From Corallochytrium limacisporum (Eukaryota > Opisthokonta): 54,047 nt of DNA. Position 1 is the stretch's first letter; every line of letters starts with the position of its first letter. A program made the translations under genes and the position numbers. A model generated the notes under the pieces. That model did no database searches, was not told where the DNA came from, and saw only the letters and a list, made by a program, of their open reading frames with translations. Positions 39,661 through 49,651 of this stretch are shown here, piece after piece. The DNA lies in assembly GCA_002811645.1 (NCBI GenBank), contig PDIP01000261.1, positions 1,536 through 55,582 on the forward strand. Direction: 5' to 3'.

Positions 39661-40481
39661 TAGAACGTGCAGTCAAATGAATCCACGACAGTTGATCGTA
39701 TCCGAGTGTAGCTACCTTCTCAGCTCATAGTCTACAGTTGTCCACTGAGCACCGTATGGTTGTCCGGGCTCCTTGCTGGCATCCGTGTGCAGGCCCGACT
39801 CCGTTCCGTCTGGCTTTGCCGTTGGCGTTACTGCGAGGGGGAAGCGCCTCCCGGGGACTGTTTGTGTCCCCGCCGACCCACCGTTCCCTCCCCTCCCTCC
39901 TCTTCCGGGCCCCCGCCGGGCAATTCCCCTTTGCGGGATGGAGGGGCCCAGCCTTCTCACAGCCGCTCAGCCTCCCAGCGGCGCGAAAACGCAAAGACAA
40001 AGAAAAGAAAAAAGCCATTCCCTACCTCCCGCTGCTCAATTTTCTGCCCGCACGACTACCGCCGCGTGACCGCTGTGTGGAGCTAAGAGTTTACTTTCCC
40101 TGTGCTACCCCCAACGTTGCCATTGCAGTGGCCGTATGACACCACTCTTCCCGTCGAGACCTGGCCGGAAACCTGGCGAGAGAAAGCATCCGAAACGCAG
40201 GCAGATTTCCCTGTTGTTTGGGCTTTGGTGAAAACGTGTCCCATATTCAGGCCATTGGGATCATGTGCTCATGTTGTTGTACTGCTGACCAAAAGCGTTT
40301 CAGCTATTTGAAAGGAATGCGCTGTGAAGCACTACTAACGTTAAGTAAACAATGAATGTGTAGAACAAAGGAATGAAAAAAGTTCCCAGTGAGACAAGAT
40401 GGCACAGGCATCATGTTGAGTTGATGTTGGATTGTTGTCACAAGTTTCCATTAGTGTAATATAGTACCATAGTAGCAAACA
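39661..40481. promoter_or_regulatory. Divergent intergenic region, GC-rich
   Basis: This is about 820 bp between head-to-head RidA and DNAJC11. The middle (39840-39960) is very GC-rich, with ccctcccctccctcctcttcc and an inverted pair GGGCCCC/GGGGCCC. Frames here are composition artefacts. It probably carries the shared promoter. Confidence 0.45.
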
Positions 40482-42779
40482 ATGAATGAGAACCGGCCGA
40501 ACCCTGTGCACGCTCAGACTGCGGCCTTTGACAGTGACGACGAAGACTTTGTTGAAGCCGGCACGCAGGGTCAGGAGGGAGCCACAAACGGAGGATCTGG
40601 CGGTGAAGGACCGTCCTTTTCCACCGCAGGGGCAGCAGATTTCTATCAAACTCTGAATCTAGCGCGGGACTGCACGGATGAGGACATTCGCCAGGCCTAT
40701 AAGAATCTCTGCCGGGTACATCACCCGGACAAAGTACAGAGCGATGGGGATCGTGAAGCAGCTCGTCGGGTTTTCAACCGAATCCAGGCTGCCTATGAGA
40801 CACTCATTGATCCGCAGAAGAGAGCAGTGTATGACATGTACGGGCAGCGGGGCCTACGCACAACCCTGGAGTTGGCTCCTCATGTGACCACCGCACAGGA
40901 AATTCGTGCCGAGGTCGAACGGCTGGAGCGGAGGCAAGAAGAACTGAGGCTTGAACAGCGCACTAACGCCCGTTCTACGGTGGTGATGACCTTTGATGCA
41001 AGCGCACTGGTGCCCTCCTTGGGATCTCGAGCTGCCAAGGCCGCACGGGCCGCACCGAAGGGCAGGAAGAGTGGTGCTATGGGCAGCTTCGACACGGACG
41101 ACGAGGACGAAGAGTACGAATTCATACTGGACGAGGACGACAAAGCTGAAGAAGGCTCAAAAGAGGACGAGATCGACGAGGATGAAGAGGAAGCTGCTGC
41201 TGATGATAAGGGAAGGGACGGCGCTGTGTTGGCCCAGGAGGCTCTGCGGAAACACCCAGCGGAGGCTCGCAGACCTTCCCAATCGGGTCATCCGGACGAG
41301 AAGAGATCTCCGGCTTCACAGTTAATGGATCCACTTGTAAAGATCACGGGTATGAGCCTCCAGCAGGCGATCGAAATGCCAATTACTCGCAGTCACGTTC
41401 TTAGTTTTAGTGGCTTCCTGACCACCCGTGGCGATCTGGCGAATGGCAAAGTAAGTGGGGCAGCTGGTACCGTGACTGTTGGTCTTCAGCAGAACATTAC
41501 AGCCATGACCTCGGGCGAGGTTGAGATTGCGGTAGGTAGCGGTGCGTACATTGGCGGCAAGGTCCTGCATCGTCTGGACCAAATTTCCTTTGTAAACGCG
41601 GGCATCAACGTCAGCGGACTCAACTTCCCGAATGATGTGCAACCATTTGCCATGTACGCGCGTCAGATTGGTGACACGACCACGGGCTACCTGACCTGGA
41701 AGCCCTCAATGGATGACTCGAGCATGAGTACTTCCATCTCTCATCACGGTGAGAATTATCGGGTCATGGCCACTCTACAGTTTGGCCTGCCGCGTACGTT
41801 CATCAATGCCACCTACATTCGTGAATTTGGTGTCTACAAGGCCAAGATTGTCGGTCGCTTCGGCACCACAGGTGTTGGTGTCGACTACGGCGGCGACTAT
41901 CAGGCCACGCCTCACAGCCGCGTAGGATGTTACGTGACCGTGGCCTATCCGCAAGGGGTGTTGGTCAAGGTCAAATTGGTGAGAGTCGGACAAAACTATG
42001 TGTTCCCCATCACACTGTCTGATACAATTGGAGCGGAACCGGTCTTTTGGGCCACCGCTGTGCCTGCGCTGATTTTTGCCGGCATCAAACGCCTCGTCCT
42101 GGACCCCTTGGAGCGCGGCCGGCGCCTGGACCGTATAAAGCGCATGCGTGAGCAAGACATGGAACATCACCTCGAACGCAAGCGGGAAGCCAGGGAAGCG
42201 GTGCGCGTCATGCGCGCATCTGTCGCACGCAAGCTTGCCAAGGAAGAACGCAGCAATGGTTTGATAATTGTCCGCGCCCTGTACGGAGTGCTAGACAGTG
42301 AAATGGCGGCGCACGAGGCTGAATCTGCAGAAGCGCAAGAAGCTAAGGCCAAACGGCGCCAGGAGCGCCAGCAGCGCAAGGAAGTCGAGCGTGAGCTGCG
42401 CCGCCAGCGCCTTAGAGAGCAGCGCCAGGCACAGGGCATCAACGAGGGTGTGCCTGACAACCTTGACATTAATCTTGATAGTGCACCCGAGTACGGTGAG
42501 GACGATGATGATGATGATGATGATGAGGATGCTACTATGATTGACGTGACTATCCCACTGCAGGCCATGGTCGAGAAGAGCCAACTGCGTTTGCAGGACA
42601 CAAGCAAGCGACACCTTCTCGGCTTCTACAACCCCTGTCCTGGGGAGGATCCTGTGTTGATCATTCGCTACTCGTTCAGGGGAAAAATGCACGAGGTCAC
42701 CCTTAAGGATACGGAGGCTGTCGCATTGCCTAAGAAGAGCCATTTGATGGAGAGTGGCGGCGGTGCATCATCACAATAA
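40482..42779 (+). CDS. DNAJC11: DNAJC11-like mitochondrial J-domain protein
   Basis: This 765-residue protein is the DNAJC11 family, an outer-membrane-associated partner of the MICOS/MIB complex that shapes mitochondrial cristae. The J domain is at about 53-118 (DFYQTLNLARDCTDEDIRQAY) with the HSP70-activating HPD at 81-83. The acidic stretch 200-255 is low complexity. The middle (about 300-580) is a beta-rich region (TTRGDLANGKVSGAAGTVTVG; GVGVDYGGDYQATP) typical of the family. The C-terminal DUF3395-like region includes RDRIKRMREQD-type helices, a long charged coiled coil, an eight-Asp tract encoded by GAT repeats near 42502-42530, and the closing NPCPGEDPVLIIRYSFRGKMHEVT with LPKKSHLME, as in animal DNAJC11. 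Longer than human (559) through acidic inserts. It is tail-to-tail with the DUF962 gene. Confidence 0.9.
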   Translation: MNENRPNPVHAQTAAFDSDDEDFVEAGTQGQEGATNGGSGGEGPSFSTAGAADFYQTLNLARDCTDEDIRQAYKNLCRVHHPDKVQSDGDREAARRVFNRIQAAYETLIDPQKRAVYDMYGQRGLRTTLELAPHVTTAQEIRAEVERLERRQEELRLEQRTNARSTVVMTFDASALVPSLGSRAAKAARAAPKGRKSGAMGSFDTDDEDEEYEFILDEDDKAEEGSKEDEIDEDEEEAAADDKGRDGAVLAQEALRKHPAEARRPSQSGHPDEKRSPASQLMDPLVKITGMSLQQAIEMPITRSHVLSFSGFLTTRGDLANGKVSGAAGTVTVGLQQNITAMTSGEVEIAVGSGAYIGGKVLHRLDQISFVNAGINVSGLNFPNDVQPFAMYARQIGDTTTGYLTWKPSMDDSSMSTSISHHGENYRVMATLQFGLPRTFINATYIREFGVYKAKIVGRFGTTGVGVDYGGDYQATPHSRVGCYVTVAYPQGVLVKVKLVRVGQNYVFPITLSDTIGAEPVFWATAVPALIFAGIKRLVLDPLERGRRLDRIKRMREQDMEHHLERKREAREAVRVMRASVARKLAKEERSNGLIIVRALYGVLDSEMAAHEAESAEAQEAKAKRRQERQQRKEVERELRRQRLREQRQAQGINEGVPDNLDINLDSAPEYGEDDDDDDDDEDATMIDVTIPLQAMVEKSQLRLQDTSKRHLLGFYNPCPGEDPVLIIRYSFRGKMHEVTLKDTEAVALPKKSHLMESGGGASSQ

Positions 42780-42958
42780 ACTTCTTGGAAGTGATCTTTT
42801 CTTCTAATCGCTCTTGGTGCTTTCACACATGATGAATCGAAGTATAGAACATATTTGCTTTATTTTGGCACTGTGGTAAGGAATAGACCCTGACGCAAAC
42901 TCATGGATAGCTCTTGCAGAGGACAGTACCTCAAGAGAATGGATGCCTTCCCGTATGC

Positions 42959-43555
42959 TTACCATGCAAAGTTGTTGGCATCTAAAGCCACTCGCTGGGT
43001 CAGAATATGCACCGACATAACCTGGTCACCGATGAGAGAGAATACTGGGTAAATGAACGTCGCCGGCTTGTTCTGCTCAATGAAAAAGTGGCCGATCCAA
43101 GGGAAGAAGTAACCAGCGAAGGGAAAGGCAAGGGCCATCTTCATGTTGGCACCGGTGGCGTAGGCAGTGAGGAGGAAAGTCAGGGCCGTAGCCATGGCCT
43201 CAACTGCACCTGTATCCAGATGCTGGGTGTAAGGGAATACGGCGTAGCCCACGGCAGCGGCACTGATCAGCGCCGGGATCAGGTCTGGAGTGGTCCAGAT
43301 AATGACTTGACCGATGAAGAAGGCCAGAACGTGTAACAACTTGTTCACCGGCTCGGAGTGTTCACGAATGTAGTGCGGGTAGAATTGCTCCCAAGTGTCA
43401 AAGGGCTTCATGGGACTGTGGGGTGGAAACTTGGCCTGGATCTCAGGCTGCTGTGCAGCGGCGTACAGGGCACCAGCAAGGGCAATAGCCGCCGCTGGAA
43501 CCCACAGGTTCTTGAAGCCTCCGTCTTGGGAGACAACCTTCTTTCCCTTTGGCAT
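42959..43555 (-). CDS. DUF962 / Mpo1-like membrane protein
   Basis: This 198-residue integral membrane protein starts at the ATG at 43555 (MPKGKKVV). The open frame reaches 43591, but that codon is GTG. The DUF962 signature is clear: FDTWEQFYPHYIREHSEPVNK near the N-terminus with its conserved His, then LLHVLAFFIGQV, and a C-terminal PWIGHFFIEQNKPATFIYP with further conserved His. About four hydrophobic segments are present. Yeast Mpo1 (YGL010w) of this family is an ER Fe2+-dependent dioxygenase in phytosphingosine degradation. The conserved His residues fit metal binding. Bacterial DUF962 proteins also look like this, so enzyme activity is inferred from the family. It is convergent with DNAJC11, 179 bp apart. 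Confidence 0.82.
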   Translation of the reverse strand: MPKGKKVVSQDGGFKNLWVPAAAIALAGALYAAAQQPEIQAKFPPHSPMKPFDTWEQFYPHYIREHSEPVNKLLHVLAFFIGQVIIWTTPDLIPALISAAAVGYAVFPYTQHLDTGAVEAMATALTFLLTAYATGANMKMALAFPFAGYFFPWIGHFFIEQNKPATFIYPVFSLIGDQVMSVHILTQRVALDANNFAW

Positions 43556-44476
43556 GATTGCTATGTCTGACAAGCTGACGACTAATTCCACTTAGGGGCG
43601 TAAGCAAAGTATAATTTCAAGTATCGTTGGATTATGACTCGAGGGGCATAAACGGTGTCTGACGTACCTTTCTTTTCCAATGCTCAACACAGTTAGGACC
43701 GGAAACGAAACGGTAAACCTTAAGGTGGCAGCAGCCGCCGCACAACTCGCCAACGCGTCGTGTAAAGTGAATACCGAGCTGGGAATTGTGGCCCGTCCGG
43801 GGCACTCCCTTTCTTGTTCAGTTGCGCACTTCGTTCCTTCCTTTTTTCCTTACTGTGTCCCCGTGGCCAACAAACTCGATAATGCGGGACTCGGTAAGTG
43901 CGCAATCGATCTTGTGGACTTCGGAGAATGTCGTTCTGGCGCGCTGATCAAGTGTCCAGTATCAAACGGGTTTCCCTTCGGTAGTGCTATTATCGGTTGG
44001 TGGTACCACCAAACGAAATGCTGTGGAGAGCAAAAGCGAGGACCACAGCATGGAGCGTATTGCGTGTGGGTGTGACTGTGTCGATACGAGCCAGACCTAT
44101 TGCCTGATCGGTGTCGAAGCACACAACTATCACTTGGTCGAAGGAAAAGGAAACCCCGGTGTGATTTGCTCCGTGTGCTGATGAATCTTTCATATTGTGC
44201 TGCTGGCAGGGGACAGCCTTGCGATACTTCGCCCTTGTGTGTGATATAGAGGACGAGAAAGCGAAATGATGATACAACTTGGTACAAAGGTACGGGAAAG
44301 AGCCACCGCAAGGGATAGGGTGATGGCCAGGTGTGAGGTAAATGCAGACGAAACGGCGCATACCTATATGATGTGACCTATGCGGGGGCATATGGATGCC
44401 ACGGCATAGTCCAACAATTCCGGTTGACAGCGAATGTATCGTGCACTATCTTTAGCAAACAACGCAAGGAAAAAAG

Positions 44477-44556
44477 GCGGGAGTCTAATTACACGGACGT
44501 ACCATGCATACTCTATGGGGATATTCCGCGACTTGGAAGAAAAAATAGACTCCCGC
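44477..44556. repeat. Inverted repeat, 11-bp arms
   Basis: GCGGGAGTCTA (44477-44487) is the exact reverse complement of TAGACTCCCGC (44546-44556). The enclosed 58 bp are mixed sequence. It could be a small fold-back element, an RNA hairpin or a regulator site. No target-site duplication is evident. Confidence 0.6.
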
Positions 44557-44750
44557 AGCCGGCTCGCTCCCAAGGGGGGGCCCCTTTATCCAGAGTGCAT
44601 TAGACGCTGGTATACGAGACGCCGTGGCGGCCCCCTTGGCCGTTATTTATTTCAAATTAATCATGTTTTCCATTAAGGGTTTCAGTTATTAATATTGGCA
44701 GATGTCCCGCAGTTACCGGCTCGGATACCTGCCAGTGACCCTAAAGACAG

Positions 44751-44939
44751 ATGGGGAAAGGCTGTACTGTGTTGGGTTGTGTGGTAACGAGGCCCTGTCG
44801 AATCAGGCCATAGGTGACATGTTTGGTGAGCAAGTCGAACGCCATCCGCAACACTCTAGAGCAGCAACTAAGCTGTCAGGAACAAGCAGTGAATCAACGA
44901 TTGACGGATTTGCAGGCGAAGTTGGAAGGGCGGCAGTAA
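44751..44939 (+). CDS. Possible small membrane/coiled-coil protein gene with a 30-nt intron
   Basis: The ATG at 44751 and the segment ending at TAA 44937-44939 are in the same frame but are separated by an in-frame TAG at 44811. Exactly there, a 30-nt stretch begins gtaacg and ends catag (44784-44813). Removing it keeps the frame and joins MGKGCTVLGCVV, a hydrophobic start, to TCLVSKSNAIRNTLEQQ and a Gln/Leu-rich coiled-coil tail ending LTDLQAKLEGRQ. The result would be 52 residues, similar in layout to tiny mitochondrial assembly proteins. I do not recognise a family. It may equally be a pseudogene or chance. Introns are otherwise absent here, and 30 nt would be very short. Confidence 0.25.
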
Positions 44940-45053
44940 TTCAATGCACAGATCAACAGCTGTGGTTTAGGAAATTCAACAATAGAGATATTTAACGTGT
45001 AATTGGAAGCGGGACTGGAATCCATTTAATTGTTTGTTCTTCTGAATCTATTA

Positions 45054-45797
45054 TCAATTCTGCTTGAGGAGCGCACGGCCTTCGGTTGACACTGGGTCAA
45101 CGTAAGGGGCGAGCTCTGGAAGAGCGCGCATGGCCTCCACAAAGGCACGGATCTTTGGGAATTGGGCACCGTCATTCAGACCATCCAAGCCCACGCTGTA
45201 GAGATGGTTCAGCAGCACAAAGGCCACAGAATCAGCTACAGTGCGGCCGAGTGCCCTGCCTAGGATGTTGATGGGAGCCTCATCAATGTCTGAAAGGTAG
45301 TATTTCTCCAAGAACTCGAGTTTGGGCACTACATTTTTCTTCAAAGTCTCGATCTTCTCCTGGTCCGGGGTACCGATCATGGGCATGAAGAAAACCTGCA
45401 CACCCAGGGATAGAACATCATCCCATAGAGTGGTGCGAATCCACTGCAGAAACTCAGCAACGCGGGCCTGTGCCTTGGGATCCTTGGGTTGCAGATGTGC
45501 GGCGTGGGTCTTGGTGAGATAGTCGATTATAGCATAAGATTCAGTCAAGCGAAAGATCTCTTCATCATTGCCAGCATCTTTCGTTTTCTCTTCTAGCACC
45601 GGCACCAGGCCCCTGGGGTTGATTTTCAGGTACTCTGGAGCTTTGTGCTCTCCCTTGGACAAGGCGAGAGAGCGCTTCTCGAAGGGGATGTCAGCATAGG
45701 CTAGGGAGGCGGAGACTACGCGTGCGGGGACGGAGATGCCTTCTCCCATGACGTAGAGGGCCAGATCGGGATTACTGTCGGTGATGGAGCCAACCAT
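45054..45797 (-). CDS. Glutathione S-transferase
   Basis: This 247-residue cytosolic-type glutathione transferase detoxifies electrophiles by conjugation to glutathione. The N-terminal thioredoxin-like half has SVPARVVSASLAYADIPFE, the cis-Pro segment RGLVPVLEE and the Glu-Ser glutathione-gamma-glutamyl site in RLTESYAIIDYL. The helical C-terminal half starts at about 100 (ARVAEFLQWIRTTLWDDVL), with the conserved NILGRALGRTVADSVAFVLL. It is closest in layout to theta/omega or bacterial GSTs. The catalytic residue would be a Ser in the first loop (GEGISVPAR), but this is inferred. Full length, intact. It is divergent from the PNPOx-FNR gene across about 1.3 kb. Confidence 0.85.
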   Translation of the reverse strand: MVGSITDSNPDLALYVMGEGISVPARVVSASLAYADIPFEKRSLALSKGEHKAPEYLKINPRGLVPVLEEKTKDAGNDEEIFRLTESYAIIDYLTKTHAAHLQPKDPKAQARVAEFLQWIRTTLWDDVLSLGVQVFFMPMIGTPDQEKIETLKKNVVPKLEFLEKYYLSDIDEAPINILGRALGRTVADSVAFVLLNHLYSVGLDGLNDGAQFPKIRAFVEAMRALPELAPYVDPVSTEGRALLKQN

Positions 45798-46001
45798 GAT
45801 GTAGTTTTTTGGTATTGGATCGTTGATGCTAGTATGCTTCTGCGCTTCAGATGGTGATCAAATCTGCATCCGGCCGATCCCCGGTTGATCATGGTCCGTT
45901 TAAATACCTGTCAGCTCTCGATCGCAATACGTACATTGACTACTGGTTCCCAGTCAGCTTCCTTAATCTTCACTAAGGAATTGAGAATCGGTTGGTCATG
46001 C

Positions 46002-46024
46002 CATTCTCTGACGGTCAGAGAATG
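46002..46024. promoter_or_regulatory. Perfect 23-bp palindrome
   Basis: CATTCTCTGAC and GTCAGAGAATG are exact reverse complements around a single G. It sits 205 bp upstream of the GST start codon in a divergent promoter region. A dimeric transcription-factor site is the simplest reading. A cruciform or an RNA hairpin is possible. Confidence 0.65.
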
Positions 46025-46105
46025 ACAACGAAAGCTGATGAATGAGTTTGGGTCGGCCAAATCAAGTTCGGCGGAAAAGCATCCGTACCCGCACAGGTGA
46101 CCCTG

Positions 46106-46115
46106 CCCCCCCCCC
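46106..46115. repeat. C10 homopolymer run
   Basis: Ten consecutive C in the divergent GST/flavoprotein spacer, 80 bp from the perfect palindrome at 46002-46024. Confidence 0.9.
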
Positions 46116-47103
46116 TTTTCAGTCCACTTGCGACTCTACAAATTCTTGTGGGCTGTGCTACCCTCATTTTCTGTATTGCCAAATTTTTGGAGCGGTCATT
46201 CCATCCGTGCGAAATTTGCGCCATGACAACCTACAACGTAAGACGACTACTACCGCTACCACCACAGCCATCATCATCACACACCTAGCTGGAGAAGTGG
46301 CGGGCAAACTATTAATCATGCACTTGAATGACGATTCTGTCCATGCTGTCGATGAGGATGGCTCTTATCTGTGCTGGTGGTAACGTTCAACGAAACACAC
46401 CTTTGCCAGGCTGCAATGATTAGCTTCTCGAAACCCCACCGCGACGCCCGTTTAGGGATGAAACCCTAAGATATATCCGGGAGTTCTTTAAATATCGGAT
46501 TTGCCACATCACGCTATTGATAGGAGAGAGTTGCAGTTCGCAATACATTTAGTATGAATTTCGTCATATGGGGCAAGAATCGAGCCGAAGGGACCATCCC
46601 CCTTAAAATGGTACAATATACGTAGAAAACCTACCGGACCCGGACAGCCCAAAACATCTCTTGCTTTGAACTGGAATCTATATCCGGATATATTTTAAAA
46701 TCCATGTCAGACCATCTTCTTCCAGGCACGAAACACACCGGAAATCCTATTAGCACGATGACCACAAGAATCGATTTGCGTGTACCGCACTGGCGGAGAG
46801 GAGGGGGCGGGAGGACAAAGGAGGGATGGGTGTGTCCGCACATCGGCAGTTTCAATCTGAGTGCCTGAGAGGGGCTACGGAACCGGGGTTGTTGTGTGCA
46901 GGATATCTTGGTGAAGGTTGGCGCAACAATTGGTTCCTGGTGGGCGTGGTTGGTGTCACCTTGCCATATGAGCTCCGATTTTCGTAAACCTAGAAAAGGA
47001 GTTGAGATCTTAAAGTGGGTACGTCTCGCCATGATCTGCACTAGAACTAGATATTTTCAAGTCCAACGCTGTTTCGCATTGAAGCAACACTTCCACAATC
47101 AAA

Positions 47104-49182
47104 ATGCCTGCCAGAATATCGGAAGCCGATCTAAACGCTGGGCAGCCCTACCATGGTGGCGAACGATACATGCAACACCTGCACGGCTCAGTGACTACCA
47201 GCAATGAATTTGGCCCAATCATCTATCACAAACTCATTCCTGGCCCCTTCATGGACATGGTAGATCGCCAACCACATTTCATGGTCTGTTTCTGGGATGC
47301 AGAGCACGAACTGCTCTGGCCTTCTGCGCTCTTTGGTGTTCCAGGATTTGCTGATCCGTACGCAAGCAAGGGAAAACGAATTGACTTCGCCACCGGCCTC
47401 GATCCGCGGGATGGTGCGTTGGTCAGCGGTGCACTGAAGGAGGGCACACTCGTTGGGGGAGTACAGATAGACTTCACAAATCGTCGACGTAATCGGTTCA
47501 ACGGTGTAGTCACGAATGTACAGAATGGTACCGGTGATCATGATACAGAGGCCCTTAAACAAGCCCGTTTTAGCATGGAAATCACTCAAGCCTTTGGTAA
47601 CTGTCCCAAATACATCACCCGTCGCAGGGCTGAGGATGTCCCGACGCCTACAACCATTGGCTTCGCATCGCTTCAGGCTGATTATCGACAGCGACAGCTA
47701 CAACTCGCTGCCGAACACCCCGCGGTACAGACCAAAGTAGAGCCTTTGAGGCCGCATCAGATCAACCTAATCACTCAAACAGATTTGATCTACCTCGCAT
47801 CCGTCAATCCAGGTGCCAACGATTATTCCGAAGGCTGTGATATGAACTCTCGTGGCGGTGATCCAGGCTTCATGCGTGTTATCAATGGCGGGCGAGCCAT
47901 CTGTTGGCCAGACTATGTGGGTAATGGCATGTACATGAGTCTGGGCAACATCCACGCAAACCGTAGCGCCGGAGTTCTCGTTGTGGACTGGGACGGCAAA
48001 GACGGAGGGCGGGCACTGCAGTTGGTCGGATCTGCACGCTTACTGGAACGCAGCGCGATACTCAAAGGGAACGAACACGAAAACGGTGTAAATGACAATC
48101 CTGAGCAGGCAGAGTTGGCTGCGATTCTGTCCGAAGAGCCACAGGCACTGCGTCTCATCGTTCTTGATCTCGCAGTTGTTCGCGATGTGCCGCACTATCT
48201 GCCACACCGCTACCGTACCGTCGAGCTGTCACCATATAATCCGAAACGCGTTGGTGCCGATTCAAATCAACCACAGACCCGAGCGATTCTGCAATGGTCG
48301 AAGCCAGCGAACGAGAGCGGATCGATTCGCACCTTTGAGTTCCAACTCGCACGCGTTCCACGGCCCGGGACAGTCATTCTTCGAAGTGGGCAGCATGTCC
48401 GCTTGCGCATTCCACACATTACCGACCGCAGCACTGGGCAGCCCCCAGAACGGACGTGGACAGTAACAAGCGATCCAAATTGGTTTTCAGTACATGGACG
48501 ATTTCAGATTACTGTCCGCAACGCTGGTGAAGAAAAAGGATTCGTCAGTCCATGGCTCCATACTACCGCTAAGGACACCGAGGACAGACCATACGATCCT
48601 CTCCGGGCCGTTGAATTCCTTGGATTCAGTGGAGAATTCAGTCCTCTCCTTGACGCTGCGCAGGACTTTGAAGGATATGTCCCCCCATCGGCCCTCCCAG
48701 ACACCCTAATATGGTTCACGGGAGGTGTCGGCATCACGCCTGCACTTGCCTTTCTGAGTTGCCTGAGCTGGTACTTTGAGTACGAACTGGGGAAGCACAA
48801 GGCGCAGGACGTCAGTCTCAAAACTGTCACACTATTCCACAGTGCCGCAACTCTCGAAGATGTTGCAAGGCTGTCGGATCTGGCCAGCGCCAAGGTTCGC
48901 TTAGCAGAGTGTGGGATCCGTCTTCGTGTCGTACTGAATTTGACGCGGGCGAAAGAGCTCCCGAAGGCCGTACAGGAAGACTCTGTCTTGTCACAGATGA
49001 CGGTCCACCAGGGGCGGCTCAATGGTGACCAGTTGAAGAGTGGACTGGACGGCGTTCAGGGCAAAGAGATGCGCATCTTCCTGTGCGGACCCAAGCCATT
49101 TGAACTTGGCGTACAGCAACTCATGGACGTCACTCCAGTCCTCAAAGGCAAGCCATTGGAGACCGAGAGCTTTGCATACTAG
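47104..49182 (+). CDS. PNPOx-like flavoprotein fused to FAD/NAD(P)H oxidoreductase (FNR) domain
   Basis: This 692-residue fusion has an N-terminal pyridoxamine-phosphate-oxidase-like split-barrel part (about 45-370). Its markers are QPHFMVCFWDAEHELLWPSALFG, VGGVQIDFTNRRRNRFNG, a central FGNCPKYITRR, and a second barrel with DMNSRGGDPGFMRV and MYMSLGNIHANRSAGVLVVDW. The C-terminal reductase (about 400-690) has PERTWTVTSD (the flavin-binding R-x-[YFW]-[ST] motif), WFTGGVGITPALAFL (NAD(P)H binding) and FLCGPKPFE. It stops there without a plant-type [2Fe-2S] ferredoxin domain. Such fusions occur in bacteria and fungi. The FMN barrel would receive electrons from NAD(P)H through FAD, but the final acceptor is not known. 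The ATG at 47104 is the first of the frame. Confidence 0.82.
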   Translation: MPARISEADLNAGQPYHGGERYMQHLHGSVTTSNEFGPIIYHKLIPGPFMDMVDRQPHFMVCFWDAEHELLWPSALFGVPGFADPYASKGKRIDFATGLDPRDGALVSGALKEGTLVGGVQIDFTNRRRNRFNGVVTNVQNGTGDHDTEALKQARFSMEITQAFGNCPKYITRRRAEDVPTPTTIGFASLQADYRQRQLQLAAEHPAVQTKVEPLRPHQINLITQTDLIYLASVNPGANDYSEGCDMNSRGGDPGFMRVINGGRAICWPDYVGNGMYMSLGNIHANRSAGVLVVDWDGKDGGRALQLVGSARLLERSAILKGNEHENGVNDNPEQAELAAILSEEPQALRLIVLDLAVVRDVPHYLPHRYRTVELSPYNPKRVGADSNQPQTRAILQWSKPANESGSIRTFEFQLARVPRPGTVILRSGQHVRLRIPHITDRSTGQPPERTWTVTSDPNWFSVHGRFQITVRNAGEEKGFVSPWLHTTAKDTEDRPYDPLRAVEFLGFSGEFSPLLDAAQDFEGYVPPSALPDTLIWFTGGVGITPALAFLSCLSWYFEYELGKHKAQDVSLKTVTLFHSAATLEDVARLSDLASAKVRLAECGIRLRVVLNLTRAKELPKAVQEDSVLSQMTVHQGRLNGDQLKSGLDGVQGKEMRIFLCGPKPFELGVQQLMDVTPVLKGKPLETESFAY

Positions 49183-49651
49183 AACACTGGATCTGATTCA
49201 TATTCTTAAACGCTTTTATCACCATCAATAGAGTAATTAAGTAATCTATGAACTTGTGCTTGCACATCCTGTCCGTGTAACTGTCATGTCTCCAATCCAC
49301 CGTTCGGAACCGGGTCTCCGTCACCCCGACTTTCAATTGACTACCGGAAAGCCCCACCCCTCCCTTCGCGGGTTGGCGGGGGCCATTCACTTTCCCCTGA
49401 GACGGGCAGGGACCTGTCTGTGTGGAGCTCCAGAATGGAGGCTAATGACCTGGCGGAAGCCAAGGCTGCACTGGTTTGGCTAGTTCAAGGAAACGGTAAT
49501 GCCGATAGTGAAGAACATGGAAGAAGTTTTGAGTGAAAATGTTTTCGCAAGTGCATCAGACAACCCTTTTAAAATGGACACAGAGTTGAAAGTACCAAAT
49601 TTCGTGATCCAGGCGGCCTAACCCGATGCGAGCACTGCCACCCAGCTGAAG
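49183..49651. other. Intergenic region
   Basis: This is about 470 bp between two plus-strand genes, with a pyrimidine tract (ccccacccctcccttcgcgg) near 49345-49365 and a G5 run after it. No supported frame. The 3' flank of the flavoprotein gene is AT-rich. Confidence 0.35.

Larger units (their letters stand above)
43556..45053. other. Gene-poor interval with a possible small split gene
   Basis: This is about 1.5 kb between two minus-strand genes. A plus-strand frame of 131 codons at 43680-44075 has no protein character. An inverted repeat is at 44477-44556 and a G7-C4 run at 44574-44584. A possible small gene is at 44751-44939, listed separately. Otherwise nothing is supported. Confidence 0.4.
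45798..47103. promoter_or_regulatory. Divergent intergenic region with a perfect palindrome and C10 run
   Basis: This is about 1.3 kb between head-to-head GST and PNPOx-FNR genes. It holds the 23-bp palindrome at 46002-46024, a C10 run at 46106-46115 and the tract gagaggagggggcgggagg near 46795-46815. No supported frame. If the GST responds to oxidative stress, shared regulation with the flavoprotein from this region is possible, but that is an inference. Confidence 0.45.

Noticed and set aside
43680..44075. 131-codon plus-strand frame
   Set aside because: No domain, no ordered composition and no supporting context.
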